Assembly (NCBI RefSeq): GCF_039614765.1
Contig: NZ_CP154879.1
Coordinates: forward strand, 930,001 to 994,000
Length of the DNA: 64,000 nt
Reading direction: 5' to 3'
Origin: Castellaniella sp. MT123
GTDB lineage: Bacteria; Pseudomonadota; Gammaproteobacteria; Burkholderiales; Burkholderiaceae_B
Shown: positions 37,532-47,682 of the stretch, one piece after another
How the letters are laid out: the number at the start of each line of letters is the position of its first letter
How positions within the stretch are numbered: the stretch's first letter is position 1
Position numbers and translations under genes: made by a program
The notes under the pieces: generated by a model
What the model saw: only the letters and a program-made list of their open reading frames with translations
Told to the model about the DNA's origin: nothing
The model's database searches: none

Positions 37532-39829
37532 TCAGGCAGCCTTGCGCAGCGCCCTGGCCGCGTGCACCATGGATTCCAGGGCCGCGCGCGTTTCCGGCCA
37601 GCCGCGGGTCTTCAGGCCGCAGTCCGGATTCACCCACAGGCGTTCGGCCGGCAGGCGCTGCGCCGCCTTGTGCATCAGATCGACCATCCAGTCCTCCTTG
37701 GGGATATTGGGCGAGTGGATGTCGTAGACCCCAGGACCGATGTCGTTCGGATAGGCGAAGTCCTCGAAAGCGCCCAGCAGCTCCATGTTCGAACGGGACG
37801 TTTCGATGGTGATCACGTCGGCATCCATGGCCGCGATCGCCTGGATGATGTCGTTGAATTCCGAATAACACATATGCGTGTGGATTTGCGTGTCGTCGTG
37901 CACGCCGCTGGTCGACAGGCGGAAGCTGTCCACGGCCCAATCCAGGTAGGCCTGCCAGTCGCCACGACGCAGGGGCAGGCCCTCGCGAAATGCGGGTTCG
38001 TCGATCTGAATGACGGTGATGCCGGCCGCTTCCAGATCCTGGACCTCGTCGCGCAGGGCCAGGGCAATCTGACGGCAGGTCTGTTCGCGCGGCTGGTCGT
38101 CGCGCACGAAGGACCATTGCAGGATCGTGACTGGTCCGGTGAGCATGCCCTTGACCGGCTTGTCGGTCAGCGACTGCGCATAGGAGGACCAGGCGACCGT
38201 CATGGGGGCCAGACGCGCGACGTCGCCGTAGATGAGCGGCGGCTTCACGCAGCGCGAGCCGTAGCTCTGCACCCAGCCATAGGCGGTAAAGGCAAAGCCG
38301 GCCAGCAGCTCGCCGAAGTATTCGACCATGTCGTTGCGCTCCGGCTCGCCGTGCACCAGCACATCCAGTCCGATGTCCTCCTGGAAGCGGATGACGCGCT
38401 CGATTTCTTCGCGGATGGCCTTCTCGTAGGCGGCATCACCCAGGGCACCGGCACGCCAGTCGCGGCGCAGGGCGCGGATCTCGGGCGTTTGCGGAAAGGA
38501 CCCGATCGTGGTCGTGGGGAAGTCCGGCAGCCCCAACCGCTGCCGCTGACTGCGGATGCGCTGGGCAAAGGGAGTCCTGGCACGGCTGATGGTGGCGGAC
38601 TCGGCCAGCCGCCGGGCCACGTCCTGGCGATGGATGCGGGCGGAATGGGCGCGATCCTGAACTGCCTGTCGGGTCTGTTCCAATGCGCGCAGGCTGTTTT
38701 CGTCGGCAGAACCATCCACCAGGGTACGCACCAGGCGCAACTCGTCGAGCTTCTGGATGGCAAAGGACAGCCAGCTGCGCAGTTCGGCATCCAGCCCGGT
38801 TTCCAGGGACAGATCGATCGGCACGTGCAGCAGAGAGCAGGACGGCGCAAGCCACAGCCGATCGCCCAGTCGCTGCGCGACCGGATTCACCCGCGACTGG
38901 ATGGCGTCCGGGTCGGCGCGCCAGACGTTGCGCCCGTCGATCACCCCCAGGGACAGAACCTGGTCGGCACGCAGTCCCTGCACAACGGAGTCCAGCTGCG
39001 CGGGGGCACGGACCAAGTCCACGTGCAGCCCATGGACGGGCAGCGCCCGCACGACGTCCAGATTCGCATCGATGCCGCCAAAGTACGTGGCCAGGAGCAC
39101 CTTCGGCCCTTGCGCGGCAAGACGATCATAAACACCCGCCAGTGCCTGCTTCCAGGTATCCGGCAGATCCAGCACCAGAATCGGTTCGTCGATCTGGACC
39201 CAGTCCACCCCTTGCGCCGACAGGCGCTGCAGGACCTGCTCGTAGACCGGCAACAAGGCTGGCAGCAGTTGCAGCTTGGCGTCGTCCGAAGCCCCCTTCG
39301 CATAGGCGTCACCCTTGCCCAGCCACAGCCAGGTCAGAGGCCCCGGAATCACGGGGCGGGCGCGATACCCGAGCGCCTGCGCTTCCGCGACTTGTTCGAA
39401 CAGGGATTCACGCGCAATACGGTAGGTCTGCCCCGGATGTAGCTCCGGCACGATGTAGTGATAGTTGGTGTCGAACCATTTGGTCATTTCGCACGCCGCC
39501 GCCGGCGTGCCGGATGGGGCACGGCCGCGCCCCATGCGAAACAGGGTGTCGAGTTCGACCGGCGCATCATCGGCCTGCCCGAAGCGCGCGGGCACAGCCC
39601 CCAACAACGTCGTCCACTCCAGGATATGGTCGTACCAGGCGAAATCACCGACCGGTACCCATTGCAGCCCGGCCTGTGCCTGGACCGCCCAGTGCCGGGC
39701 CCGCAGTTCACGCCCCGTCTCCAGCAAGCTGGCCTGATCGGCTTTGCCGGCCCAATAGGCTTCCTGGGCGCGCTTCAGTTCACGGGCGGCGCCGACACGG
39801 GGGAAACCCAGATTATGAATGATCGTCAT
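37532..39829 (-). CDS. metE: Cobalamin-independent methionine synthase
   Basis: This 765-residue enzyme transfers methyl from 5-methyltetrahydropteroyltriglutamate to homocysteine. It has the two-barrel MetE layout: N-terminal [21 protein letters not shown], substrate loops [15 protein letters not shown] and [13 protein letters not shown]. The C-terminal catalytic barrel has [54 protein letters not shown] (zinc His and Cys) and [15 protein letters not shown] (zinc Cys). I used the ATG at 39829; six codons upstream there is a second ATG. It diverges from the LysR regulator metR, its likely activator. Confidence 0.97.
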   Translation of the reverse strand: MTIIHNLGFPRVGAARELKRAQEAYWAGKADQASLLETGRELRARHWAVQAQAGLQWVPVGDFAWYDHILEWTTLLGAVPARFGQADDAPVELDTLFRMGRGRAPSGTPAAACEMTKWFDTNYHYIVPELHPGQTYRIARESLFEQVAEAQALGYRARPVIPGPLTWLWLGKGDAYAKGASDDAKLQLLPALLPVYEQVLQRLSAQGVDWVQIDEPILVLDLPDTWKQALAGVYDRLAAQGPKVLLATYFGGIDANLDVVRALPVHGLHVDLVRAPAQLDSVVQGLRADQVLSLGVIDGRNVWRADPDAIQSRVNPVAQRLGDRLWLAPSCSLLHVPIDLSLETGLDAELRSWLSFAIQKLDELRLVRTLVDGSADENSLRALEQTRQAVQDRAHSARIHRQDVARRLAESATISRARTPFAQRIRSQRQRLGLPDFPTTTIGSFPQTPEIRALRRDWRAGALGDAAYEKAIREEIERVIRFQEDIGLDVLVHGEPERNDMVEYFGELLAGFAFTAYGWVQSYGSRCVKPPLIYGDVARLAPMTVAWSSYAQSLTDKPVKGMLTGPVTILQWSFVRDDQPREQTCRQIALALRDEVQDLEAAGITVIQIDEPAFREGLPLRRGDWQAYLDWAVDSFRLSTSGVHDDTQIHTHMCYSEFNDIIQAIAAMDADVITIETSRSNMELLGAFEDFAYPNDIGPGVYDIHSPNIPKEDWMVDLMHKAAQRLPAERLWVNPDCGLKTRGWPETRAALESMVHAARALRKAA

Positions 39830-39872
39830 GATTAATCCTGATAACATTAAAATTTCTCAATGAACGATATTG

Positions 39873-39910
39873 TGCAGGGATTCGGCCCCAATAAAAAATC
39901 AAATCCTGCA
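39873..39910. promoter_or_regulatory. Inverted repeat TGCAGG...CCTGCA in the metE-metR intergenic region
   Basis: TGCAGGGATT (39873-39882) and AATCCTGCA (39902-39910) form near-complementary arms around an AT-rich 19-base loop, midway between the two divergent genes. It could be an operator or a leader hairpin for either gene. Confidence 0.35.
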
Positions 39911-39918
39911 CGCATAAG

Positions 39919-39933
39919 ATGAGAGAAACTCAT
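39919..39933. promoter_or_regulatory. Candidate MetR operator (ATGAG-N5-CTCAT)
   Basis: A perfect 5-base-arm palindrome with a 5-base spacer lies 18 bases before the metR ATG. It resembles the MetR consensus TGAA-N5-TTCA with a symmetrical A-to-G/T-to-C change. Position and symmetry suit autoregulation of metR or activation of divergent metE. Confidence 0.5.
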
Positions 39934-39950
39934 GTTGAAGGAAGATCGAG

Positions 39951-40865
39951 ATGATTGAAGTCCGCCATCTGGAAACCCTGCTGGCAATCCGGGACGGCGG
40001 CAGCCTGCAGGAAGCGGCCGAGCGGCTGCACCTGACGCAATCGGCCTTGTCGCACCAACTGCGCGATCTGGAAGTGCGGCTGAAGACATCGCTACTGAAC
40101 CGGCGCACCCGCCCCGCCCGGTTGACCACGGCCGGTCTGCGCCTGGTCTCCCTGGCTGAAGACGTGCTGCCGCGCATCCGTGCCGCCGAACTGGAATTGC
40201 GCCGCCTGTCGGCCGGGCGCGCAGGACGGCTGCACGTAGCCATCGACTGCCATTCCTGCTTTCAGTGGCTGATGCCGACGCTGGATGCGTTCCGCAAGGA
40301 CTGGCCGGAAGTGTCGCTGGACCTGTCGGCCGCGTTCTCTTTCGCACCCCTGCCCGCCCTGACGCGCGGCGATCTGGACGTCGTCATCACCTCGGACCCA
40401 GAACCAATGGATGCGGTGCGATATACGGCGCTGTTCGGCTATGAACTGGTTCTGGCGGTGCCCAGCCAGGGGCCGCTGGGCACGGCCCGGCGGATCGATC
40501 CCGAAGACCTGGCCGATCAGATCCTGATCACCTATCCTGTGGACCGCGGCCGCCTGGATATTTTTACGGCCTTCCTGGATGTGGCCGGCATCGAGCCGGC
40601 CGGCGTGCGCACGGCGGAATTGACCCCCATGATCGTACAGCTGGTCGCCAGCGGCCGGGGGGTCGCCGCCCTGCCCAGCTGGGCGCTGGACGAATACCGG
40701 AATCTGCCTGGCGTCCGGATCATACCGCTGGGTTCGGGAATCTGGCGCACGCTGCAGGCGGGTGTGCGGATCGAGGACGCGGACACGCCCTACGTGCAGG
40801 CGTTTCTGGAACAGGCGAGCAAGACCTGTTTCGAGACCCTGCCCGGAATCCGCACCGTGGCCTGA
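39951..40865 (+). CDS. metR: LysR-family regulator, MetR-like
   Basis: This 304-residue regulator has an N-terminal winged HTH (MIEVRHLETLLAIRDGGSLQEAAERLHLTQSALSHQLRDLE, 1-41) and a periplasmic-binding-like effector domain (about 90-300). The N-terminal MIEVRHLETL and the effector-domain DCHSCFQWLMPTLDAFR are MetR signatures. MetR with homocysteine activates metE, which starts 121 bases away on the opposite strand. It converges on recX with a 5-base gap. Confidence 0.93.
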   Translation: MIEVRHLETLLAIRDGGSLQEAAERLHLTQSALSHQLRDLEVRLKTSLLNRRTRPARLTTAGLRLVSLAEDVLPRIRAAELELRRLSAGRAGRLHVAIDCHSCFQWLMPTLDAFRKDWPEVSLDLSAAFSFAPLPALTRGDLDVVITSDPEPMDAVRYTALFGYELVLAVPSQGPLGTARRIDPEDLADQILITYPVDRGRLDIFTAFLDVAGIEPAGVRTAELTPMIVQLVASGRGVAALPSWALDEYRNLPGVRIIPLGSGIWRTLQAGVRIEDADTPYVQAFLEQASKTCFETLPGIRTVA

Positions 40866-40870
40866 CAGGA

Positions 40871-41359
40871 TCAGACAGGATCGTCATCCGCCAAATCGCC
40901 CGCGCCCTCGAAGCGGGCGGACAGCACTCGCCGGATGCAGTCGGTGGTAAACCCCCGGCCGGCCAGGTAGCGGTACTGACGGGCATATTCGCGGGCATCG
41001 GCGGGGGGTTGCCCGAATTTTCGCTGCCAGACGCCCTGCGCGCGGCCCAGTTCGGACCCCTGCAGTTCGTGTTGCAGATCGCAGAGCTGCTGCGCATCCA
41101 CGCCCTGCTGGCGCAGGGCCTGCACGATGCGCCTCGCCCCCTGGCGCGGCGCGGTGCGGTGCACATAGGCCTTGGCGTATCGTTCGTCGGACTGCCAGTG
41201 TTCGCGCTGCAGGTCATCGAGGACGGCTTCGATTTCCGCGGGATCATCGCTATATGCGGATAGCTTTCGGCGCAATTCAAGGCGGGAGTGTTCCCGCCGG
41301 GAAAGATAGGCCACGGCCCTGGCCTTGAGGCTGGGGCCGGACCGGGAGGCATCACTCAT
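40871..41359 (-). CDS. recX: RecA regulatory protein RecX
   Basis: This 162-residue helical protein modulates RecA filaments. The N-terminal [23 protein letters not shown] and the central [28 protein letters not shown] are RecX signatures. It overlaps the recA stop by eight bases, the common recA-recX operon arrangement, so it is co-transcribed and SOS-inducible with recA. Confidence 0.95.
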   Translation of the reverse strand: MSDASRSGPSLKARAVAYLSRREHSRLELRRKLSAYSDDPAEIEAVLDDLQREHWQSDERYAKAYVHRTAPRQGARRIVQALRQQGVDAQQLCDLQHELQGSELGRAQGVWQRKFGQPPADAREYARQYRYLAGRGFTTDCIRRVLSARFEGAGDLADDDPV

Positions 41360-42422
41360 TCACGGCGGCGGACAGCCCACCCGAATTGCCACCGGCCGAC
41401 TCGGCGCGCAGCGTGATCCCCAGGTGTTCACGCACCCGGTTTTCGATTTCGAACGCCAGGTCGGCGTGTTCTTTCAGGTAGTCGCGGACATTGTCCTTGC
41501 CCTGCCCGATGCGGTTGCCGTTATAGCTGTACCACGCGCCGGATTTGTCGATGAAGCCGGCCTGCACGCCCAGATCGATGATCTCGCCTTCGCGCGAGAT
41601 GCCGGTGCCATACATGATGTCGAATTCCACCTGTTTGAAGGGTGGCGCGACCTTGTTTTTGACGACCTTGACCCGGGTTTCGTTGCCGACGACCTCGTCG
41701 CCCTTTTTGATGGAGCCGATGCGGCGGATGTCCAGGCGCACGGACGCATAGAATTTCAGCGCGTTGCCGCCCGTGGTGGTTTCGGGGTTGCCGAACATCA
41801 CGCCGATCTTCATGCGGATCTGGTTGACGAAAATCACCATGCAGTTGGCGCGTTTTATCGTGGCGGTCAGTTTGCGCAGCGCCTGGCTCATGAGGCGGGC
41901 CTGAAGGCCCGGCAGCGAATCCCCCATGTCGCCTTCGATTTCGGCTTTCGGCACCAGGGCTGCCACCGAGTCGATGACGATGAGGTCGACCGAGCCGGAG
42001 CGCACCAGCGCGTCGGTGATTTCCAGCGCCTGTTCGCCCGTGTCGGGCTGCGAGATGAGCAGGTCTTCCAGGTTGACACCCAGATGCGAGGCATACTGGA
42101 CGTCGAGCGCGTGTTCGGCATCGACGAATGCGCAGGTGCCGCCGATCTTCTGCATTTCGGCAATGACCTGCAGGGTGAGCGTGGTCTTGCCGGAGGATTC
42201 GGGACCGTAGATTTCGACTACACGTCCCCGCGGCAGACCACCGACGCCCAGGGCGATGTCCAGCCCGAGCGACCCGGTGGACACGACCTGAATGTCGTGT
42301 TCGACCTGGTTGTCGCCATAGCGCATGATGGAGCCTTTGCCGAATTGCTTCTCGATCTGCGACAGCGCGGCGGCCAGCGCCTTGGCGCGTTCGGGATTGG
42401 CCTTGCCGGTGCGTTCGTCCAT
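41352..42422 (-). CDS. recA: Recombinase RecA
   Basis: This 356-residue DNA-dependent ATPase handles homologous recombination and SOS induction. Motifs are Walker [10 protein letters not shown] (about 69-77), [24 protein letters not shown], Walker [15 protein letters not shown]1/L2 DNA-binding loops including [22 protein letters not shown], and [18 protein letters not shown] perfect LexA-box pattern lies about 65 bases upstream of the ATG. Confidence 0.98.
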   Translation of the reverse strand: MDERTGKANPERAKALAAALSQIEKQFGKGSIMRYGDNQVEHDIQVVSTGSLGLDIALGVGGLPRGRVVEIYGPESSGKTTLTLQVIAEMQKIGGTCAFVDAEHALDVQYASHLGVNLEDLLISQPDTGEQALEITDALVRSGSVDLIVIDSVAALVPKAEIEGDMGDSLPGLQARLMSQALRKLTATIKRANCMVIFVNQIRMKIGVMFGNPETTTGGNALKFYASVRLDIRRIGSIKKGDEVVGNETRVKVVKNKVAPPFKQVEFDIMYGTGISREGEIIDLGVQAGFIDKSGAWYSYNGNRIGQGKDNVRDYLKEHADLAFEIENRVREHLGITLRAESAGGNSGGLSAAVNE

Positions 42423-42487
42423 GAGGGGGTTCCTTTCGTTGGGATCTTTGGGATCTGGTGCAGGGGAAATTATGGCACTAAATTATA

Positions 42488-42503
42488 CTGTATAAAAAAA
42501 CAG
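42488..42503 (-). promoter_or_regulatory. LexA (SOS) box upstream of recA
   Basis: The 16-mer CTGTATAAAAAAACAG (plus-strand reading) fits CTG-N10-CAG exactly, within an AT-rich stretch also containing TATACTGTATA. It lies 66-81 bases before the recA ATG, where it would cover the promoter. It is 139 bases from the divergent response-regulator gene. Confidence 0.85.
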
Positions 42504-42641
42504 ATGTGACAATCCCGACGCGCTCCCCAAAAAGGTCCATCGTTAACCCTAAATGACGCCATTCCCCGCCCATGAGAAAATCACTGGGAAAAAGGCGCAC
42601 GTCAGCGCCCACCACCCGCCCCCCTGGATGTCATTCCCGCC

Positions 42642-43343
42642 ATGCGTATCCTGATTGCCGAGGACGACAGTATTCTCGCCGACGGGCTGTCCCGATCCCT
42701 GCGCTACGACGGCTATGCTGTGGATGTGGTCCACGACGGCTCCAGCGCCGACTCCGCCCTGCAACTGCAGGCGTTCGATCTGCTGATCCTGGATCTGGGC
42801 CTGCCGCGTCTGTCCGGGCTGTCCGTGCTGCGCAAACTGCGCCAGCGCGGCACCCCCCTGCCGGTATTGATCCTGACCGCCGCCGATTCGGTCGAACAAC
42901 GCGTCGAAGGCCTGGACCTGGGGGCCGACGACTACATGTCCAAACCCTTCGCTCTCAGCGAACTGGAAGCCCGCGTGCGCGCCCTGATCCGCCGGCACGG
43001 CGGCGCCCGCGCATCGGTGCTGCGCCATGGCCGCCTGGCCTTCGACCTGAACGGCAGGGTCGCCACCATCGACGAATCCCCGGTCGAACTGTCCGCCCGG
43101 GAAACCAGCCTGCTGGAAATTTTCCTGTCGCGCAGCGGCCGCATGATCAGCAAGCACCAGCTCGTCGACCTGCTCTGCGAATGGGGCGAGGAAGTCACGA
43201 CCAACGCCATCGAGGTCTACATTCACCGCCTGCGAAAAAAGATCGAACCGGCCGGCGTGCGCATCCTCACCGTGCGCGGGCTTGGGTACTGCCTCGAACC
43301 CGAAAACCGCAGCCAGCCGGCCGATACGGCAGCCGTCGACTGA
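42642..43343 (+). CDS. OmpR/TctD-like response regulator
   Basis: This 233-residue regulator has a receiver domain (1-115) with acidic pocket residues in IAEDDS, phosphoacceptor Asp51 in LILDLGLP, and the conserved lysine in MSKPFA. The winged-helix DNA-binding domain (about 125-225) has FLSRSGRMISKHQLVDLL and VYIHRLRKKI. It precedes its cognate kinase by nine bases and a transporter after that; the order matches tctD-tctE-type tricarboxylate-sensing systems. Confidence 0.92.
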   Translation: MRILIAEDDSILADGLSRSLRYDGYAVDVVHDGSSADSALQLQAFDLLILDLGLPRLSGLSVLRKLRQRGTPLPVLILTAADSVEQRVEGLDLGADDYMSKPFALSELEARVRALIRRHGGARASVLRHGRLAFDLNGRVATIDESPVELSARETSLLEIFLSRSGRMISKHQLVDLLCEWGEEVTTNAIEVYIHRLRKKIEPAGVRILTVRGLGYCLEPENRSQPADTAAVD

Positions 43344-43352
43344 CGGCGCGCC

Positions 43353-44813
43353 ATGTTCGACAACCCCAGTCCCGCCCATGGCCGGCGTCGCCCCCGGCGC
43401 CACCCAACCCTGCTGGGCCGCATCCTGCTGTGGATGATCGTCCCCCTGTTCGTCCTGTGGTCGATCGGGATCGTGATCACCTACTTCATTTCCCTGAATA
43501 TCGCCAACTCGCCCTACGACAAAACGCTGACCAGCCATCTGCGGCTGCTGCGCCACGAGGTCGAACAGCAGCGCCTGACCGCTGGCGTCACGCTGTCCGA
43601 ATCGGCGCGGACAGTCCTGTCCGGCAACGGCGACGAGGCCCCGACCACGTGGCAGATCCTGGACGCCAACGGCCACCTGATGGCCGGCAATCCCAACGTC
43701 CCCACCCCGGAAAACTGGACCTACGACATCGACCAGATCCGCTTTCGCAATGCCACGCTGGACCATCAATCGATCCGGCTGGCCTACCTGTGGGGCGGAC
43801 GCGACCGGGACGGCACCGGCTTCCTGACAGTTGTGGCCGAACCGGCACAGGCCCGCGCCACGCTGCAACAGGAAATCCTGACCGGGATGCTGACGCCCCA
43901 GCTCATCATTCTGCCGCTGGCCGCCATGCTGGCCGGCCTGGGCCTGACCCAGGGTCTGGAGCCGCTCAGCCTGCTGCAGGAACACATGCGCCGGCGCAAG
44001 CCCAGCGACCTGTCCCCCATCCGCGACGATCTGGCTCCGGCGGAGATCGTGCCGCTCATCGACGCCATGAACAACGTGCTGCAGCGCTTGTCGGCGTCCA
44101 TCGAATCGCAGCGGCGGTTCGTCGCCAATGCCGCCCATCAGCTGAAGACGCCGCTGGCGGGCATCCGCACGCAATGCGAGATCGCCCTGCGCGAGCGTGA
44201 ACCATCCCGCATGCGCGACAGCCTGCAGCAGCTCATCACCGGATCCCAGCGGGCCACGCGCCTGGTCAACCAGCTGCTGCTGCTGGCACGTGCGGAATCG
44301 CTGGACCCCAATCAATCGCGCACCACAGAACAGCTGGACCTGTACGCGCTGGCCGAAGACTGCACGGGGGAATGGGTGGCAACGGCCCTGGCGCGCGGCA
44401 TCGACCTGGGTTTCGAATCCCCCGACGAGCCGCTGCCCGTATTCGGCAACCGCACCATGATCCACGAGCTGCTGAACAACCTGATCGACAACGCCCTGCT
44501 GTACACACCGGCGGGCGGCCAGGTGACCGTCCGCGCACTGCCCGACGGCGACCGGGTCTGCCTGGAAGTCCAGGATACGGGACCCGGCATCCCGCCCGAT
44601 GAACAATCCCGGGTCTTCGACCGCTTCTATCGGATCCTGGGCCACGAGGCCGAGGGCAGCGGCTTGGGGCTGGCGATCGTGCGCGAAGTCGCCGAACACC
44701 ACCAGGCCACGATCGACTTCCCGCCCCCCGGCAACCACCATGACCCGGTCAGCGCCGGGACCCGGCTGCGGGTCTCATTTCCCCGCGACAACGTCCCCAG
44801 GACCCGCACATGA
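43353..44813 (+). CDS. Sensor histidine kinase, TctE-like
   Basis: This 486-residue membrane kinase has TM1 at about 22-45, a roughly 135-residue periplasmic 2CSK_N-type sensor (with NSPYDKTL), TM2 at about 183-202, then dimerisation and H-box FVANAAHQLKTPLAGIRTQ with His262. ATP-binding N and G boxes follow (NNLIDNALLYTP, DTGPGIPPDEQ, GSGLGLAIVREV). It probably phosphorylates the upstream regulator in response to an external organic acid. The stop overlaps the transporter ATG by four bases (ATGA). Confidence 0.92.
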   Translation: MFDNPSPAHGRRRPRRHPTLLGRILLWMIVPLFVLWSIGIVITYFISLNIANSPYDKTLTSHLRLLRHEVEQQRLTAGVTLSESARTVLSGNGDEAPTTWQILDANGHLMAGNPNVPTPENWTYDIDQIRFRNATLDHQSIRLAYLWGGRDRDGTGFLTVVAEPAQARATLQQEILTGMLTPQLIILPLAAMLAGLGLTQGLEPLSLLQEHMRRRKPSDLSPIRDDLAPAEIVPLIDAMNNVLQRLSASIESQRRFVANAAHQLKTPLAGIRTQCEIALREREPSRMRDSLQQLITGSQRATRLVNQLLLLARAESLDPNQSRTTEQLDLYALAEDCTGEWVATALARGIDLGFESPDEPLPVFGNRTMIHELLNNLIDNALLYTPAGGQVTVRALPDGDRVCLEVQDTGPGIPPDEQSRVFDRFYRILGHEAEGSGLGLAIVREVAEHHQATIDFPPPGNHHDPVSAGTRLRVSFPRDNVPRTRT

Positions 44814-46492
44814 ATCGAGCCCATTCCGTGACGCCCGACGCGCTGGACGAGGCCAACCGACCCATGACGCACGAAGAGCGCCGGGTCATCCTGGCATCGT
44901 CCATGGGCACCGTGTTCGAGTGGTACGACTTCTATGTCTACGGCTCGCTGGCGGCCATCATCGCCCAGCATTTCTTCTCGGCCCTGAACCCGACGACGGG
45001 TTTCATCTTCGCGTTGCTCACCTTCGCGGCCGGTTTCGCCGTGCGCCCGTTCGGCGCCCTGGTGTTCGGCCGGCTGGGCGACATGGTCGGACGCAAATAC
45101 GCCTTTGTGGTGTCGATCCTGATCATGGGCCTGTCCACCTTCCTGGTGGGCGTGCTGCCGTCGTCGGCCTCCATCGGCACGGCCGCGCCGATGATCCTGT
45201 TGCTGCTGCGCCTGCTGCAGGGGCTGGCGCTGGGCGGGGAATACGGCGGCGCCGCCGTCTACGTCGCGGAGCACGCCCCCCCGAACCGGCGCGGGTTTTT
45301 CACCAGCTGGATCCAGACCACGGCCACCACCGGCATGTTCCTGTCCCTGGTCGTGGTGCTGGGCACCCGCGCCACACTGGGCCAGGAAAGTTTCGATGCC
45401 TGGGGCTGGCGGGTGCCGTTCCTGATCTCCGTGCTGCTCCTGGTGATCTCGGTCTGGATCCGCCTGCGCCTGCACGAATCCCCCGCCTTTACCCGAATGA
45501 AGTCCGAAGGGCTGATTTCGCGCGCCCCGATCAAGGAAGCCTTCGGCCACTGGCGCAATCTGCGCCTGATCCTGCTGGCCCTGATCGGCCTGACGGCCGG
45601 CCAGGCGGTCATCTGGTACACGAGCCAGTTCTACGCCCTGTATTTCCTGACGGAAACCCTCAGGGTGGACGCCAGCATCGCCAATATTCTCGTGGCCCTG
45701 GCGCTGCTGCTGGCCTGCCCGTTTTTCCTGGTGTTCGGCTCCCTGTCCGACCGGATCGGCCGTAAACCCATCATCATGGCCGGCTGCCTGATCGCCTGCG
45801 TCAGCTATTTTCCGGTCTTCAAGGGCCTGACACACTACGCCAACCCGGCGCTGGAACGCGCACAGGCCCGGGCACCCGTGCGCGTGATCGCGGATCCGGC
45901 CAACTGCTCGCTGCAGTTCAACCCGATCGGGATCGCCTCGTTCACCAGTTCCTGCGACCTGCTCAAGGACTTCATGGCCAGCCACTCGGTGCACTACGTC
46001 AACCAGGCCGCGCCGGCCCGCACCGTCGCCTACGCGCTGGTGGGCGACCAACGCATCGATGCCTTCGAAGGCGGGAACCTGCCCCGCGCCGAGTTTGCCC
46101 GCCGCAATGCTGCATTGCAGCAGACACTCCGCGAGGCGGTCCGCAGCCACGGCTATCCCGCTTTCGCCGATCCCTCGCAGATCAGCTACGCCATGGTGCT
46201 GTTGCTGTTGTTCTTCCTGGTCCTGCAGGTCACCATGGTCTACGGGCCGATCGCCGCCATGCTGGTGGAAATGTTCCCCACCCGCATTCGCTACACGTCC
46301 ATGAGTGTGCCCTACCACATCGGCAACGGCTGGTTCGGCGGCTTTGTCCCGCCCGTGGCCTTTGCGACCGTGGCCACCACGGGGAACATGTACGACGGTC
46401 TCTGGTACCCGGTCGTCATCAGCGCGATGACCCTGGTCGTCGGTGTGTTGTTCGTCCGGGAAACACGGCATAACGACCTGAACGCGCCTTGA
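44810..46492 (+). CDS. MFS transporter, metabolite:H+ symporter (MHS) type
   Basis: This 560-residue, 12-helix inner-membrane transporter has the MHS signatures GTVFEWYDFYVYGSLA, the helix 2-3 loop RPFGALVFGRLGDMVGRKYAF, and RLLQGLALGGEYGGAAVYVAEHAP. Between helices 8 and 9 it carries a large hydrophilic insertion of about 110 residues (roughly 345-455) with two cysteines. Such an insertion is seen in some Burkholderiales members. Related proteins move citrate, proline/betaine, ketoglutarate or shikimate; the substrate is not defined here. Coupling to the kinase gene suggests the two-component system controls it. Confidence 0.92.
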   Translation: MNRAHSVTPDALDEANRPMTHEERRVILASSMGTVFEWYDFYVYGSLAAIIAQHFFSALNPTTGFIFALLTFAAGFAVRPFGALVFGRLGDMVGRKYAFVVSILIMGLSTFLVGVLPSSASIGTAAPMILLLLRLLQGLALGGEYGGAAVYVAEHAPPNRRGFFTSWIQTTATTGMFLSLVVVLGTRATLGQESFDAWGWRVPFLISVLLLVISVWIRLRLHESPAFTRMKSEGLISRAPIKEAFGHWRNLRLILLALIGLTAGQAVIWYTSQFYALYFLTETLRVDASIANILVALALLLACPFFLVFGSLSDRIGRKPIIMAGCLIACVSYFPVFKGLTHYANPALERAQARAPVRVIADPANCSLQFNPIGIASFTSSCDLLKDFMASHSVHYVNQAAPARTVAYALVGDQRIDAFEGGNLPRAEFARRNAALQQTLREAVRSHGYPAFADPSQISYAMVLLLLFFLVLQVTMVYGPIAAMLVEMFPTRIRYTSMSVPYHIGNGWFGGFVPPVAFATVATTGNMYDGLWYPVVISAMTLVVGVLFVRETRHNDLNAP

Positions 46493-46657
46493 ATCGTTCA
46501 GAATATCGTCAGCGGTTCTCGCCTAGAATCTTGATGTGCATCAATTGACGGCCCGGATATCTTGTTCCCCCTTGTTGTCCTAGCCGATCGGCGATCGATG
46601 CACCACCGTCCATGCACCCCCCGCGAGCCTTTTTGTGTACGGACGGCTGCCTCTCCA

Positions 46658-46685
46658 GGCCCGGCGCAATCCGGGCCATTTTTTT
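46658..46685 (+). terminator. Intrinsic terminator in the MFS-rdgC gap
   Basis: A 7-bp GC stem (GGCCCGG/CCGGGCC) with a CGCAAT loop is followed by A and seven T residues on the plus strand. It is 166 bases beyond the transporter stop and 101 bases before rdgC. It may end the transporter transcript or a small RNA transcribed inside this 293-base gap, in which I see no protein gene. Confidence 0.8.
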
Positions 46686-46785
46686 GTGCGCAACCGGCCG
46701 ACCTGGCCGGACAAGATCGGAACTGCCATCGCGTACAATCAAGACCCATTTCCACCGCCGCCCGCCGGCCCGCCCGCACAAGACC

Positions 46786-47682
46786 ATGTGGTTCAAGAAT
46801 CTCAAGCTCTATCGTCTCGCCCCCAACGCATCCCTGACCGCCGCCACCCTGGAAGCGGCGCTGGAACCCCTGGCCTTTCGCCCCGGCGGCAGCCAGGACA
46901 GCCAGGTGTCGGGATGGATGCCCCCGCGTGAGGACAGCGGCCTGGTCTATGCCCAGCACGGCCAGATCCTGATGCGGCTGCAGACAGAAAAAAAACTGCT
47001 GCCGACCACCGTGATCAATCAGGCCAGCCGCGCCCGCGCCCTGCAGATCGAAGAACAGCAGGGCTACAAACCCGGTCGCAAGCAGATGAAGGAAATCAAG
47101 GAGCAGATGACCATGGAGCTGCTGCCGCGCGCCTTCGTCATCGCCCATGACACGCGTGTCTGGATCGACACGGTCAACCACTGGGTCGCAATCGACGCGG
47201 CCGCCACAGCCCGCAGCGACGAAGTCCTGGGTCTGCTGGCCAAGACGCTGACGCCGTTTCCCATCCTGCCGCTGCACGTGGAGATGTCACCGGCCGCCGC
47301 CATGACGCTCTGGCTGACCGAGGAAGAACCCCCGGCGGGCTTTTCCATCGATCAGGATACGGAACTGCGCTCCACGGGCGAATCCCGGGCCACAGTGCGT
47401 TACGTGCGCCAGACGGTGGATACCGACGAGGTGCGCCGCCACATCCAGGCGGGCAAACAATGCACGCGCCTGGCCATGACCTGGAACGACCGCGTGTCGT
47501 TCGTGCTGACCGACAATCTGGACATCAAGCGAGTCGCCCCGCTGGACGTGCTGAAGGAACACCAGGACGCCCAGGCCGCCAACGACGCCGAGCGGTTCGA
47601 CGCCGATTTCGCGCTGATGGCCGGCGAACTGGCCCGCATGCTCGACGACTTGGTGGCGGCGCTGGGTGGAATGAAAAGTTAG
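46786..47682 (+). CDS. rdgC: Recombination-associated protein RdgC
   Basis: This 298-residue ring-forming DNA-binding protein limits RecA loading. The N-terminus [11 protein letters not shown] and [21 protein letters not shown] are family signatures, with [21 protein letters not shown] and [20 protein letters not shown] later. The length is exactly typical. The ATG at 46786 is used because homologues start MWFKN. Its last four bases overlap the end of the convergent carbamoyltransferase gene. Confidence 0.96.
   Translation: MWFKNLKLYRLAPNASLTAATLEAALEPLAFRPGGSQDSQVSGWMPPREDSGLVYAQHGQILMRLQTEKKLLPTTVINQASRARALQIEEQQGYKPGRKQMKEIKEQMTMELLPRAFVIAHDTRVWIDTVNHWVAIDAAATARSDEVLGLLAKTLTPFPILPLHVEMSPAAAMTLWLTEEEPPAGFSIDQDTELRSTGESRATVRYVRQTVDTDEVRRHIQAGKQCTRLAMTWNDRVSFVLTDNLDIKRVAPLDVLKEHQDAQAANDAERFDADFALMAGELARMLDDLVAALGGMKS

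Noticed and set aside
36404-39442. A 1012-codon plus-strand open frame
   Set aside because: It lies antisense over sucC, DUF2889 and metE, which are unmistakable genes. Its translation is low-complexity and histidine/glutamine/glycine-rich, as expected of a high-GC antisense frame.
42549-46471. Two long minus-strand open frames (730 and 614 codons)
   Set aside because: They are antisense to the response regulator, kinase and transporter, with no recognisable domains and a composition typical of shadow frames.
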